This document shows, in pieces, positions 43,992 to 54,139 of a stretch of 64,000 nt of DNA (positions within the stretch are counted from its first letter, which is position 1; every line of letters begins with the position of its first letter). The position numbers and the translations under genes were made by a program. The notes under the pieces were generated by a model, which worked only from the letters and a program-made list of their open reading frames with translations, searched no databases and had not been told where the DNA came from. This DNA is from Planctomycetaceae bacterium (GTDB taxonomy: Bacteria; Planctomycetota; Planctomycetia; Pirellulales; Thermoguttaceae): the NCBI GenBank assembly GCA_021372005.1, contig JAJFVC010000060.1, positions 1-64,000 of the forward strand, written 5' to 3'.

Positions 43992-44963
43992 ATGGCCCAA
44001 GTCAATCCACCCGGCAACCAGCGTCAATCGTTCCGCTGCCGTGTCAACGACGGTCGGGCCGAGTGTTGGTTGAAAGTCGGATCGCAGACGATTTCCGCCC
44101 GGTTGCTGGACGAATCGACCGGTGGTTTCGCCGTGCAGATCGACGAACCGGCGGGCCTGAACTCGGGCGACACCGCGATGCTGCTGACCGACGCCGGTTG
44201 GTTTTCGGTCCGCGTGGTCAGCATAGTCGAGCAGCCCGTCGAGCCGGACGCCGTCCCAACCTATCGGCTCGGACTGTTGCGGCTGAGCGACGCCACGCCC
44301 TATCAGACGCCAAGCGTTTCGTTGTGGGCCGGAATGCGACGATTTCGCCTGGCCCCATGGATGCCCCCCAATCGACTGTTGATTGTTTTTGCCATTCTGC
44401 TGACCTCCGGAACGGTTTTGACGGCGCTCTACCTCACCAAAACCCGTTGGCCGGTGACGATCTTCGACAACGCCGAAAAAGCGTCGTCCAGCCAGGCCGA
44501 TTGGGATTCCCAGACCCCGACCGATCCCTTCCGCCGAAAATCCCGTCCGTCGCACGCGAGCCCGGCCGGCGCATCCTTCGACGACTCGCCGTTCGACAGC
44601 CCGCCGCCATTCGGACGCAACCCCGTCCGACGACGAAGTCTGCCCTCCGCCGGTTCGTTGTCCGAGCGAGCGATGCACGATTCGGTCCGCCGCATGGCCG
44701 GGGCCACCGCCCTAACAATGCCCGAGGTCATCCAACGACTGCAACTGACCGACCAGCAACAATCGCAAATTCGGCAACTGGTCGACCAGGCGTCCGAGGC
44801 GGTTCGCCAAATGGAGCGCGAGTCGGTCGGCCGGCCGCGCAGCGAACGCGTCCAACAGCGGACCGAACTGCTCGACCATTCGCGCGACGAGGCGTTGAAA
44901 CTGCTCTCCGACCAACAACGGGCCCAATGGAACGAGCTCACGGCCGCGCCGAAACCGCACTGA
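43992..44963 (+). CDS. PilZ domain protein with transmembrane helix and LTxxQ-like C-terminus
   Basis: A 323-residue protein. The N-terminal part is PilZ-like, a c-di-GMP-binding domain, with QRQSFRCRVNDGRAECWLKV and DESTGGFAVQIDEPAGL; the canonical RxxxR is only partly visible. A transmembrane helix follows at about residues 127-150 (LLIVFAILLTSGTVLTALYL). The rest is a Pro/Ser-rich linker and a helical C-terminus with LTMPEVIQRLQLTDQQQSQI and LLSDQQRAQW, resembling Spy/CpxP-type LTxxQ modules. It could couple a cytoplasmic second messenger to an envelope function. ATG 43992 is fixed by GGAGG at 43982-43986. It overlaps the convergent phosphoesterase gene by 26 bp. Confidence 0.7.
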   Translation: MAQVNPPGNQRQSFRCRVNDGRAECWLKVGSQTISARLLDESTGGFAVQIDEPAGLNSGDTAMLLTDAGWFSVRVVSIVEQPVEPDAVPTYRLGLLRLSDATPYQTPSVSLWAGMRRFRLAPWMPPNRLLIVFAILLTSGTVLTALYLTKTRWPVTIFDNAEKASSSQADWDSQTPTDPFRRKSRPSHASPAGASFDDSPFDSPPPFGRNPVRRRSLPSAGSLSERAMHDSVRRMAGATALTMPEVIQRLQLTDQQQSQIRQLVDQASEAVRQMERESVGRPRSERVQQRTELLDHSRDEALKLLSDQQRAQWNELTAAPKPH

Positions 44964-46089
44964 CGCGAAGCTGCAACAACGCAATCTCCGGCCGGCAATT
45001 CCACCGCAGCGGCACGTCGCCCGAGACGCCCCGCGTCACATGCAAAATCGTCGGAGGCGCGTAAAAAACGCCCGAACTATGCTTGACGCCTGACCGGGTC
45101 GGCGCAAAAATTGCGCCCAGCGGCGGAATCCGAATCTGCCCGCCGTGCGTGTGCCCGGCCAACATCAAATCCGCATGTTGACGTCTGGCCCAGGCCAAGC
45201 GGTCGGGCGTGTGGGCCAACACGATTTTGAGCGCCGGGTCCGCCGGCGACTCGTCGTTCGGACCCCAATCGTCGAACCACGGCCGTTCGTCGCCGGCCAG
45301 TGCCAGCGGCGAGCCGTTGATCTCGAACCGGATCCATCGGCTGCCGACGTCCACCAGGCCGTGGCCTTGCAGAATCTGCCGCAGCCGCGCCACATCGACC
45401 CGAACGTCGTGGTTGCCCAACACATAATAAACGCCGCATCGCGCCGACAACCGCCCCAGCGTGTCCGCGATCCAATCCAAACACCGCGACCGATCGACCA
45501 GGTCGCCGGTGATGCAAACCAGATCGGGCCGCAACTGGTTCGCCACGCGCACAACCTCTCGAAAATACGCCTTGCCGACGCGGCCGAAAAAATGAAAATC
45601 GGACAGATGCAAGATCGACAGCCCATCGAGCGCCGGAGCGAGCCTCGGCACGTCGAGCGTCCACCAGCTCTCCTCCAACTGCAAAATCTCGTTGCGCGGC
45701 AGCCGGGTCAAAAAGTGATGCCGCCATTCCGCATCCGGCACGCGAGGCAGCGCGGGGTCGATCGCCGCGCGGCGCCGTTGGTGAAACCGCACAACCGCCG
45801 GTCGACGCTGCATCAGTCGCATCGCAACGAACCGAACCAGCGTAACGGCCGCCACGGCCCAACAAACCGCCAGATACGCGATCACCGGCCACGGCATCCG
45901 CCCGAGACCGCAACTCCCCTCGTCCCAGCAACGCCACCCCAGACCGACCGGAATCAGCGCCGCCGCAGCGAACATCGCCAGCGTAAGCTGCTTGATCCGT
46001 CGCCGTCGCAACGGCAGCGCGTGCAGCCGGTTGACCAGCCCGATCCAAAAAAAACCATGCCCCAACAAGGCGAGCAACAGAAGGGTCAT
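44938..46089 (-). CDS. Membrane-anchored metallophosphoesterase (YkuE/YaeI-like)
   Basis: A 383-residue calcineurin-like phosphoesterase. About four N-terminal hydrophobic helices (ALLGHGFFWIGLVNRL, LTLAMFAAAALIPVGLG, VIAYLAVCWAVAAVTLV) anchor it. The catalytic domain starts at about residue 160 with the metal-binding signature ILHLSDFHFFGR, then CITGDLVDR, YVLGNHDVRVD and LAGHTHGGQIRIPP. Relatives include lipid A or UDP-sugar hydrolases, but the substrate is not predictable. It lies 101 bp downstream of the response-regulator gene and overlaps the PilZ gene end by 26 bp in convergent orientation. Confidence 0.85.
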   Translation of the reverse strand: MTLLLLALLGHGFFWIGLVNRLHALPLRRRRIKQLTLAMFAAAALIPVGLGWRCWDEGSCGLGRMPWPVIAYLAVCWAVAAVTLVRFVAMRLMQRRPAVVRFHQRRRAAIDPALPRVPDAEWRHHFLTRLPRNEILQLEESWWTLDVPRLAPALDGLSILHLSDFHFFGRVGKAYFREVVRVANQLRPDLVCITGDLVDRSRCLDWIADTLGRLSARCGVYYVLGNHDVRVDVARLRQILQGHGLVDVGSRWIRFEINGSPLALAGDERPWFDDWGPNDESPADPALKIVLAHTPDRLAWARRQHADLMLAGHTHGGQIRIPPLGAIFAPTRSGVKHSSGVFYAPPTILHVTRGVSGDVPLRWNCRPEIALLQLRVSAVSARP

Positions 46090-46190
46090 TTTCGATCGGC
46101 GTCCGCGCGCTGTTCAAAAAGCGAAGAGATCCGGTGGAAAGCGCGCAACGTCCTACTCTCCTCTTTCCCCTGTCCTCTCTCCCGCACGTT

Positions 46191-47963
46191 TCACTGCGCG
46201 ACCGGCCGCGGCGTGTTGATGATCTGTTCGATGGCGGCGAGCAGTTGGTCGAGCCGGAACGGCTTGTAGAGCACAGCTTGCAGCCCGGCCTGCCTCGCCT
46301 TGACGATCGAATGGCCGGGATCCCAGCCGAAACCGGTCATCAGCACCAGCGGCGCCGAGCCCAAACACTCTTGCAGCTTTAACATAAACTCATAGCCGGT
46401 CATGTCGGGCAGCCGGATGTCCGAAATAACCACGTCGTATTCGCCCTCGGCCAAAACGCGAACCATCGAAAGGGCCTCGGCCCCGTCGTGCGCGGTTTCA
46501 ACGATGCAGCCGTATCGCTCTAACAGATTGTGGGCGGCGCTGCGGACGTTTTCGTCGGCGTCGACGACCAAAATGCGGCGACCCCGCAGCAACGGCCGCT
46601 CCTCGGTCTTCAACGTCGTCGGCAGCGCCTCGGTGGGAGCCATCTCGCGGCCCACCTTCTGAATCACCTGCTTGATGTCCCGCGCGTTCCGTAAAATCCG
46701 CTGCAATCGCTCCGCCACCTCCGGTTCGTGGCCGATGTAGCGCTCCATGACGTTCACCGCGTCGTTCAAAATCTCGTCGACCGGCATCGCCACCGCGCTG
46801 TGGATCGCCTCGACGCTCTCGGCCGCCGTGCTGACCTTTTCGGCCGCCAACAGCTCCAACGTGTTGAGCGTCGCGGCCACGTCGCGGCAGAAAATCTCCA
46901 AAAATTGCAGATCGCTCTCCGTAAAGGCCCGCGGCTCGGGGCTTTCGACGTTGAACGTCCCGATCACCTCGTCGTGCAGCATCAACGGGACGGTCAGCGA
47001 ACTCTTCGCGCCGGTCGCACCCGGCAAATACAGCGGGTCTTCGGTCGTATCCTCGCACAGGTAGCTCTTGCCGGTGGCCGCCACAAAGCCCGTCACGCCG
47101 TTGTTCTGCGGCTGAGCCCAAAGCTCGCGCGACGCGGCCTCGTCATTCATGCCCATCGAAAGCAGCGAATCGAGCCGGCCGGTCTTCTGGTCCAACAACC
47201 GAATCTCGACCACGTCAAACCGCAACAGATCCCGCGTGAAATGCAAAATATTCGACTTCAGCAGCTCGACGCGGTCGTGCACGGCCATGTGCGCGATCTC
47301 CGACGGCGCAAGGTCGGCCAACTCCATGCCCGCCTGATGAATCGCCGCCATCTTCTGCTGCTGATGGACTTCGTTGGTCACGTCACGGACCGTGACGACC
47401 AAATGCCGGGCCGGGGCGCCCGCCTCGCGCAACGGCGCGGCGTGCACGTGATAGTAGTGATTCTCGCCGCTGCGAAGCGTCGAACTGGTGGCCTGGCCGG
47501 TTGCCAACGCCGTATGGAACGGGCAAAAGTCCGGCCCAAGAATTTCCGGGCTGCCCAGCACCGTATAAAAATTCACCCCCAAAATCGAATCCCGATGGAA
47601 CCACTCGCCCAACCGACCGTTGCTCCAAACGACCGAATTGTCGCTATCCAACAGAACGACGCCGTCCGGCATGCCCTCCAACACCTGCTCGTTTTGCAGC
47701 AGCCGCCCGACGCGCAACACCTCTTGAATATATTCGGACGAGACATAGACCCCGGCGAACGCCTCGCGGCTCAGGTGGCCCAACGCTCGGACCACATTCG
47801 ACGCCACGACCACTTCGTGCGACTGAGCGGCGCGATCGAGCAACTGCTCGGCATTTTCGTGGGAATCGCAAATCAGCAGGATTTTTGGCTTGGTCGTCAA
47901 ACGAACGTACTCCGCCGTGCGTGTGTCACCGGCCCTGGTGCGCCGAGTTTTTCCAAGGTTCAT
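46191..47963 (-). CDS. PAS-GAF signalling protein with N-terminal receiver-like and C-terminal REC domains
   Basis: A 590-residue protein. Residues about 26-130 form a receiver-like domain (KPKILLICDSHENAEQLLD) lacking the usual phospho-Asp. A PAS domain follows at about 140-250 (VLEGMPDGVVLLDSDNSVVW), a GAF domain at about 290-440 (ILHFTRDLLRFDVVEIRLLD, VPLMLHDEVIGTFNVESP), and a full REC domain from about 470 to the end (RILVVDADENVRSAA, DVVISDIRLPDMTG, VLYKPFRLDQL) with phospho-acceptor Asp. There is no histidine kinase domain, so it acts as an adaptor or output for an unknown kinase. The ATG 47963 is only 3 nt from the -10 at 47967-47972; a TTG at 47900 with GGAG upstream is an alternative start. 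Confidence 0.8.
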   Translation of the reverse strand: MNLGKTRRTRAGDTRTAEYVRLTTKPKILLICDSHENAEQLLDRAAQSHEVVVASNVVRALGHLSREAFAGVYVSSEYIQEVLRVGRLLQNEQVLEGMPDGVVLLDSDNSVVWSNGRLGEWFHRDSILGVNFYTVLGSPEILGPDFCPFHTALATGQATSSTLRSGENHYYHVHAAPLREAGAPARHLVVTVRDVTNEVHQQQKMAAIHQAGMELADLAPSEIAHMAVHDRVELLKSNILHFTRDLLRFDVVEIRLLDQKTGRLDSLLSMGMNDEAASRELWAQPQNNGVTGFVAATGKSYLCEDTTEDPLYLPGATGAKSSLTVPLMLHDEVIGTFNVESPEPRAFTESDLQFLEIFCRDVAATLNTLELLAAEKVSTAAESVEAIHSAVAMPVDEILNDAVNVMERYIGHEPEVAERLQRILRNARDIKQVIQKVGREMAPTEALPTTLKTEERPLLRGRRILVVDADENVRSAAHNLLERYGCIVETAHDGAEALSMVRVLAEGEYDVVISDIRLPDMTGYEFMLKLQECLGSAPLVLMTGFGWDPGHSIVKARQAGLQAVLYKPFRLDQLLAAIEQIINTPRPVAQ

Positions 47964-48418
47964 TTCATTATAGGGGGCCCGGCGCCGATGAACAATCGCC
48001 CTTAGGGTCCATCGTCGACCGCCCGTTAAGATTGATCGGTCCGCCACACTCGACGTATTGATGGCTCGTTGTGCAAAGTCCGCATTTTTTGCGACCGTTT
48101 CGGTCCACGTCCTCGGCATACTCGACACGGACGCTATTTTCGGACGTTTTTCAATTCGCCGGCCGCCGCCAACCTTGAGGTTGCAGAAAAATGCCACGTC
48201 GGAGGGGCGTCGATTGCGTCTCGGTGATCCGTCATCCGGTACGACCGCCAAAATAGGCCCTCAAATTCTCGTTTCGACCGCCCGTCCGTCCGCCGCGCTG
48301 AAGCCGAACGGAACCGACGGCCGATCCTTGATACGAACCGAAAGGAAACCAAAATCAAAGGATTTCGGCGAACGGAATCGCCTCCTGATAGTCAGTCCGT
48401 GTGAAGGAGGCCCGTCTT
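47964..48418. other. Intergenic region with promoter and structured leader
   Basis: A 455-bp gap between divergent genes. It holds the promoter of the PAS-GAF gene (47967-47995). Near the 48419 gene, CCG-ATCCTTGAT (48321-48332) pairs with ATCAAAGGAT-tt-CGG (48354-48368), a hairpin of about 12 bp with small bulges. It could be a leader RNA structure. An open frame of about 215 codons runs through the region from 48058 but has no protein character or ribosome site. No known RNA class was recognised. Confidence 0.4.
47967..47995 (-). promoter_or_regulatory. Promoter of the PAS-GAF-REC gene
   Basis: On the minus strand TTGTTC (47990-47995) and a perfect TATAAT (47967-47972) are 17 nt apart. The -10 is only 3 nt from the annotated ATG, so transcription would begin inside the first codons. 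This argues for a downstream start such as TTG 47900. Confidence 0.5.
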
Positions 48419-48673
48419 ATGTGGCGATCGCTTTTTTTAGCCCTCGGCTTTTTTCTGATGGTTCTCGGAGTCGAGTGCCTCGGGGTCGAACGCGTCAACC
48501 TGAAGGTGCGCGACGCGGCGCCGGCCCCGGTCTCTCCGTTCGACTTGGAGGCCAAAGAGGGGTCGCAAACCCAAATCGTCCCGCCGCCCTGGGCCCCCTG
48601 GAGCCTGCTGGCCACCGGCGCGGTCGTTTGCCTGTATTCGTTCACCATCCCGCGTCGCGTGGCGGGCAACTGA
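48419..48673 (+). CDS. Small membrane protein of unknown function
   Basis: An 84-residue protein with two hydrophobic segments, near residues 4-20 (SLFLALGFFLMVLGVECLG) and 60-77 (WSLLATGAVVCLYSFTI), separated by a polar loop rich in Pro, Ala and acidic residues. It ends in PRRVAGN. No known family is recognised; short two-helix proteins of this kind are common in planctomycetes. ATG 48419 is supported by GAAGGAGG about 8 nt upstream. It is 24 nt upstream of fumC and may be co-transcribed. The leader upstream contains a possible hairpin. Confidence 0.6.
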   Translation: MWRSLFLALGFFLMVLGVECLGVERVNLKVRDAAPAPVSPFDLEAKEGSQTQIVPPPWAPWSLLATGAVVCLYSFTIPRRVAGN

Positions 48674-48697
48674 TCCCCAAGCCCCCTCTGATTTCCG

Positions 48698-50104
<1,407 letters not shown>

Positions 50105-50192
50105 CCGCCGCCGGTCGTCAACGAGGCCGCTCGGACGAAAGCCTGCCTTTTGCCGAGAAACGCCTGCCCGCCGCTTTTCTTTTCCTGCGAAA

Positions 50193-51389
50193 TCAAGAAA
50201 CGTTGCCCAAACGCACATAGTGGGGCAGCGGGCCCACAAGCGGCTTCAAATAGTCCACGCACGCCTGGGTCACCGACAGCCCTTCGGCGTTGATGAACTC
50301 GTCCGGCATCGGCTTGGCGCCCAGCGCCACCTCGGCCAGCGGCGCCGTGCCCAACGACCACCGATACGGATCGGTCGACTCGCGCACAATGCTGACCATG
50401 ACGCCCGACGTGCCTGCAACGGCCAGCTCGACGGCCCTTCGACCGCAGGCGTACGCCTCTTCGACGTCGCCGGGGCAGGTGCGATCGGCCGCGCACATTT
50501 GCAGCGACTCGCACACCTGGAACTCGCCGCGCCAGTCGAACTCCTCGCGGATCATCCGATGCAGCATCATCGCGGCGCTGGTGCCGCCCATCGCGCCGAA
50601 CTCGACGTTGGCAAACTTGTCCTTCGTCTGCGACGCGCTGATCGGCGTGCCGTCGGCGTAACAAACGCCTTCGCCGCAGACGATGCTGCACCAACCGTAA
50701 CGGTCATGGCAACGACGCACCGCGGCCAAAAACTTCTCGCGGTCAAACGCCCGTTCGGGCAGCAAAATGATGTGCGGCGCGTCGTCTTCCGACCGCTTGG
50801 CCAACGCGGCGGCCGCCGGCAGCCAACCGGCCGAACGACCCACCGTCTGAAAAATTACGTACTGATCGACCCGCTGCATGTCCCGGGCGAGCAATCCGGC
50901 CTGCTGGACCGACAAGGCTACATAGCGAGCCGCGCTGCCGAACCCCGGCGTGTGATCCGTGCCGCACAGATCGTTGTCGACCGTCTTCGGTACGCCCACG
51001 CCGATCAACTCATAACCCTGCTGGCGGCAGTACTTCTCCACACGATGGATCGTGTCCATTGTGTCGTTGCCGCCGATCAGGAAATAGTATCGGATGTCGT
51101 GCTTTTTAAGCATTTCGAGCACTTTGGGGAAATCGGCGTCCTTTAGCTTGTGCCGACAACTGCCCAAAGCCGAACTGGGCGTCGTGCGCAGGCCCTCGAT
51201 CACCGCCGCCGGCTCGCGGCCCAAATCGAGCACTTCGTCCCGCATAAACCCATCGATGCCAAACCGCATGCCCAGCGTCTTGCCGATCGCCTCTTGCTGC
51301 AAACACGCTTGAATGATCCCGCACAGACTGGCGTTGATCACGCTAGTCGGTCCACCGCTTTGTCCAAGAATCGCATTGCCTCGAAGCAT
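50193..51389 (-). CDS. Phosphofructokinase, probably diphosphate-dependent
   Basis: Glycolytic or gluconeogenic enzyme of 398 aa that phosphorylates fructose-6-phosphate. The N-terminal phosphate-binding loop is GQSGGPTSVINASL. The donor-specificity residues favour pyrophosphate: the motif is VPKTVDNDL (Lys before TVDND, where ATP enzymes have Gly), and the donor loop is GGNDTM rather than GGDGS. Other conserved parts are TPGFGSAARY, VGRSAGWLPAA and GEGVCYADG. Use of PPi would make it reversible. ATG 51389 is taken because the domain starts there; the upstream frame is Arg/Lys-rich. It ends 89 bp from fumC in convergent orientation. Confidence 0.85.
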   Translation of the reverse strand: MLRGNAILGQSGGPTSVINASLCGIIQACLQQEAIGKTLGMRFGIDGFMRDEVLDLGREPAAVIEGLRTTPSSALGSCRHKLKDADFPKVLEMLKKHDIRYYFLIGGNDTMDTIHRVEKYCRQQGYELIGVGVPKTVDNDLCGTDHTPGFGSAARYVALSVQQAGLLARDMQRVDQYVIFQTVGRSAGWLPAAAALAKRSEDDAPHIILLPERAFDREKFLAAVRRCHDRYGWCSIVCGEGVCYADGTPISASQTKDKFANVEFGAMGGTSAAMMLHRMIREEFDWRGEFQVCESLQMCAADRTCPGDVEEAYACGRRAVELAVAGTSGVMVSIVRESTDPYRWSLGTAPLAEVALGAKPMPDEFINAEGLSVTQACVDYLKPLVGPLPHYVRLGNVS

Positions 51390-51451
51390 TTTGGAGTTCT
51401 CTCGGGGAATGGGGAGTTTTTTAGAATTGCGACACAAATCAAAAAATGGCT

Positions 51452-52198
51452 CTAAAGCCAACGGCCGGTCCACGCCAACAACTGATAGAAAAACTGGGCG
51501 TACCAGCCACCGACCTCGAACTCCGCGCCGGCCACCACTTCGGTCACGCGACGGTCACCCCAATCGACCATCCCGCCGACCCAGTGCGGCGCCACGTCGG
51601 TGGCCAACGCCGCGGTCCGCCCTTCGCCATATTGCCCAACGACCAGCAACGGCGACCGCCGATCCGGCCGAAACTGAAATTGCCCGCCTTCGCAGCGCAC
51701 GTCGAACTCGACGCCGTTCAACACCACCTGCGCCTCGTCGCGCGGCGAGAATCGATTGAACCCGCCGATCCCCGGCGGCCGATCCCACGGCAAGCCCTCC
51801 GTGATCGGATGCGCCGTCGCCACTTCAACCAGACACGGCTGCGCGCAATTCGCACGGTCGTCCGCCCGACCCATCACGACCGGCAGCGCATCGGCCAGCG
51901 GCGATTCATGATACTCGCCCAACCGTCCGAAATAACTCTCCCAGCCGCCGAGCATCAGCAAGCCCGACCCGCCCCGAACCGCTGCGACCACGTGTTGCAT
52001 GGCCGGACGACCGAAACGCCGGGCCGGATAGTCGCTCACCACGTACAATGCATAGGCACGGTCCCGAAACCCTTCCGACGGCGACTCGGCGCTGGGCACA
52101 TAGTCGAACTCCACGCCGTAATGACGCATGATCGCGGCCAGATAGCCCGCCGCGCCGGTCAAAAAATCGTCGCCCAAATAGCAAACCTTCGCCGCCAT
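51452..52198 (-). CDS. Putative glutamine amidotransferase-like protein
   Basis: A 248-residue cytoplasmic protein of the class I amidotransferase-like fold (annotated in databases as putative glutamine amidotransferase). The N-terminus is VCYLGDDFLTGAAGYLAA. Where a GATase has its nucleophile Cys, this protein has GLLMLGGWESYFGRLGEY without Cys, so glutaminase activity is doubtful. HPITEGLPW and VGQYGEGRTAALATDVAPHW resemble ThuA- or GATase1-like pockets. It shares one base with the PIG-L stop (TGATG), giving tight coupling. It is the third gene of the SIS/PIG-L operon, suggesting a role in an amino-sugar pathway. Confidence 0.65.
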   Translation of the reverse strand: MAAKVCYLGDDFLTGAAGYLAAIMRHYGVEFDYVPSAESPSEGFRDRAYALYVVSDYPARRFGRPAMQHVVAAVRGGSGLLMLGGWESYFGRLGEYHESPLADALPVVMGRADDRANCAQPCLVEVATAHPITEGLPWDRPPGIGGFNRFSPRDEAQVVLNGVEFDVRCEGGQFQFRPDRRSPLLVVGQYGEGRTAALATDVAPHWVGGMVDWGDRRVTEVVAGAEFEVGGWYAQFFYQLLAWTGRWL

Positions 52199-53028
52199 CA
52201 CGAAGCCCCCGCGAACATCGCGTGATATTGGGCGGGATTGTAAAAGTGGAATCCCAATTCGCGGAGATACTCGATCGCTCCGGCCTCGCGCTGGATCGCC
52301 ACGACCGCCTCGATCTGCTCTTGGCTGGCGAACGCCCGAATCGCGTCGAGCTTCGACTCCAACATCATCGGCGTCGCCTCCACCCGAATCTGCGGCGGTT
52401 CGGGAAAATCGCAATAGCAGGCAAACTCATACACCTTCGGCACCTCGGCGATCGGATCGCCCAGTTCGGGCCAGATGTTGCCCTGAGCGTGAAACAGGCT
52501 GATGAGCGTTTCCTCATGGACGATCTGATGGTCCGGGTGCAGGTCGGCGTGCGTCGGCAGAAACACCCGATTCGGCCGAACCTGGCGCAAGGCGTGTGTC
52601 AGCGCGTTTTGCATGCCGCCGGCCCCTTCGATTTCGGTCGGCGCGCCGATCGTCGTGAAGTGCCGCCCGCGATAGGCGTTCAAATTGCAGTCGGGACATT
52701 CCAGAAACCGCAGATTTTCCACCGGCAGCCCGAGGATCTCATACGCCTTTTCGGTCTCTTCGCGGCGAATCTTGACGATGCTCCGCCGTTGCTCGAACCG
52801 GCAGTAGCCCATCCGCCCGTCGGTGACCACCACGGCGTTGACCGACGCGCCGACGGCCAACCCCACCTGAAACGTCAGCCCGGCGCCGATCACCACGTCG
52901 TCGTCGTGCGGCGAGACGAACATCCAGCGTTCGTCCGCGCCCCGCCAGTCCGAAAACAGCTCCGCAATCTTCGACGTTGCCAAGACGCCGCTGTCCGTCC
53001 GCCGCAAAAACCGAATGCAATCCGCCAT
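52198..53028 (-). CDS. PIG-L family N-acetylglucosaminyl deacetylase-like enzyme
   Basis: Zinc-dependent deacetylase of 276 aa related to PIG-L, MshB and BshB. The metal motif is FVSPHDDDVVIGAG (His-Asp-Asp), the third ligand His is in THADLHPDHQIVHEE, and LRFLECPDCNL lies between. The substrate is probably an N-acetyl amino sugar or its conjugate. Its C-terminal half is longer than in MshB. The ATG at 53028 lies at the domain start; the frame extends upstream into the SIS gene but has no homology there. It is the second gene of the operon with SIS-domain and amidotransferase-like genes. Confidence 0.85.
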   Translation of the reverse strand: MADCIRFLRRTDSGVLATSKIAELFSDWRGADERWMFVSPHDDDVVIGAGLTFQVGLAVGASVNAVVVTDGRMGYCRFEQRRSIVKIRREETEKAYEILGLPVENLRFLECPDCNLNAYRGRHFTTIGAPTEIEGAGGMQNALTHALRQVRPNRVFLPTHADLHPDHQIVHEETLISLFHAQGNIWPELGDPIAEVPKVYEFACYCDFPEPPQIRVEATPMMLESKLDAIRAFASQEQIEAVVAIQREAGAIEYLRELGFHFYNPAQYHAMFAGAS

Positions 53029-53065
53029 GCTCGTCGAGTCCCTTAAAATCAATTGAGGACGTGTC

Positions 53066-54088
53066 TCACCCGCCGGTGAACTCGTTGCCGATCTTGCGGG
53101 CCCGCTCGGCCTTGTCCAAATTGATGCCCAGCGCCACGCCGACGTGCACCAAAATGTTCCAGCCGGCCAACAATTGCAGCACCGTCTGATAGCCCTCCAC
53201 ATGCGGAATCCGAATCGTCGGCAGCGACGTCTCTTGGTCCGCAATGGCGATCACCGTCATTCCCACACCGTCGACCAGCGATTTCTTGAACTTGTCCACC
53301 TCGGCCGGGAACGGGTCGACCACGACGACCACCTCGTCCGATCGCATCACTTCCTCGACGCCGTGGACCGCATAAGTGCCTTCCAGATAATCGCTCTTCT
53401 TGTGCGTAATCTCGTTCGTCTTGAGCGTCAATTCCTCGGCCACGCCGTTGTTGCGGCCGGCAAAATAAAGCATCGGCGCCTTGGCCAGCTTGGCGATCAA
53501 CGCGGGGTCCAACTCGGCCTCCAACACCTCGCGGGCCTTTTGGGCCGCCGCGGACTGCTGGGCCGCCATCGGCGAACTCTTTTCCCACGGCAACAGCAGC
53601 GACCGATACACCAACGCCTGCTCGACGACGCTCTTGGTCGCGGCCACCGCATCTTCCTTGCCGCAGCCGAGCGTGTAGCAGCGGTCGGTCACCTCTTCCA
53701 GCAAGCACGGGCTGTTGGCCGTCAATCCGAATCGCTTTTTGTGGCCTTGTTGGCCCAACCGAGTGAACAGCGAAATCAACTCTTTCGTGCGTCCGCTGTT
53801 GCTGGCCCCAAAAACGGCGAAACCGCTCAAGTCGTACTCATGCGACTGCCGAGCGCCCTCGGTGGCGACGCTCAGCGGCAGACCTTGCCGCAAAATTTCG
53901 CAAATCAAATTCTTGGCCGGAAAGATGCGGCTGGACCCCTCACCGGTCAAAAACAACCGGCCGGTCTGCCGAATGGTTTGGGCGGCCTCGGCAGCCTGTT
54001 GCAGATCGAGTTTTTCAATGACGCTGGGCGTTTCCAGCATCTCTTGGACCAGGGCGAATTGGCTGTATTTTGAGTCGCGTGGATTCAT
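53066..54088 (-). CDS. Double SIS-domain sugar isomerase/deaminase (AgaS/GlmS-C-like)
   Basis: A 340-residue protein with two SIS (phosphosugar isomerase) domains, like the isomerase half of GlmS or the AgaS family. The first has LFLTGEGSSRIFPAKN and VFGASNSGRTKELISLF; the second has LYFAGRNNGVAEELTLKTNE, GTYAVHGVEEVM and VVVDPFPAE. ATKSVVEQALVY matches the T-K-S linker typical of GlmS/AgaS-like proteins. It could interconvert or deaminate an amino-sugar phosphate. It has a clear promoter (54140-54168) and heads the operon with the PIG-L and amidotransferase-like genes. The glutaminase domain of GlmS is absent. Confidence 0.85.
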   Translation of the reverse strand: MNPRDSKYSQFALVQEMLETPSVIEKLDLQQAAEAAQTIRQTGRLFLTGEGSSRIFPAKNLICEILRQGLPLSVATEGARQSHEYDLSGFAVFGASNSGRTKELISLFTRLGQQGHKKRFGLTANSPCLLEEVTDRCYTLGCGKEDAVAATKSVVEQALVYRSLLLPWEKSSPMAAQQSAAAQKAREVLEAELDPALIAKLAKAPMLYFAGRNNGVAEELTLKTNEITHKKSDYLEGTYAVHGVEEVMRSDEVVVVVDPFPAEVDKFKKSLVDGVGMTVIAIADQETSLPTIRIPHVEGYQTVLQLLAGWNILVHVGVALGINLDKAERARKIGNEFTGG

Positions 54089-54139
54089 TGCTGCTCTCGT
54101 GAGGTCATCGGGGAAACGAACGAAATTCCAAGAACCCTC

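Noticed and set aside
42453-44678. Longer version of the second signal peptidase (741 codons)
   Set aside because: The extra 270 codons are antisense to the PilZ gene and the hydrophobic helix starts right after ATG 43865.
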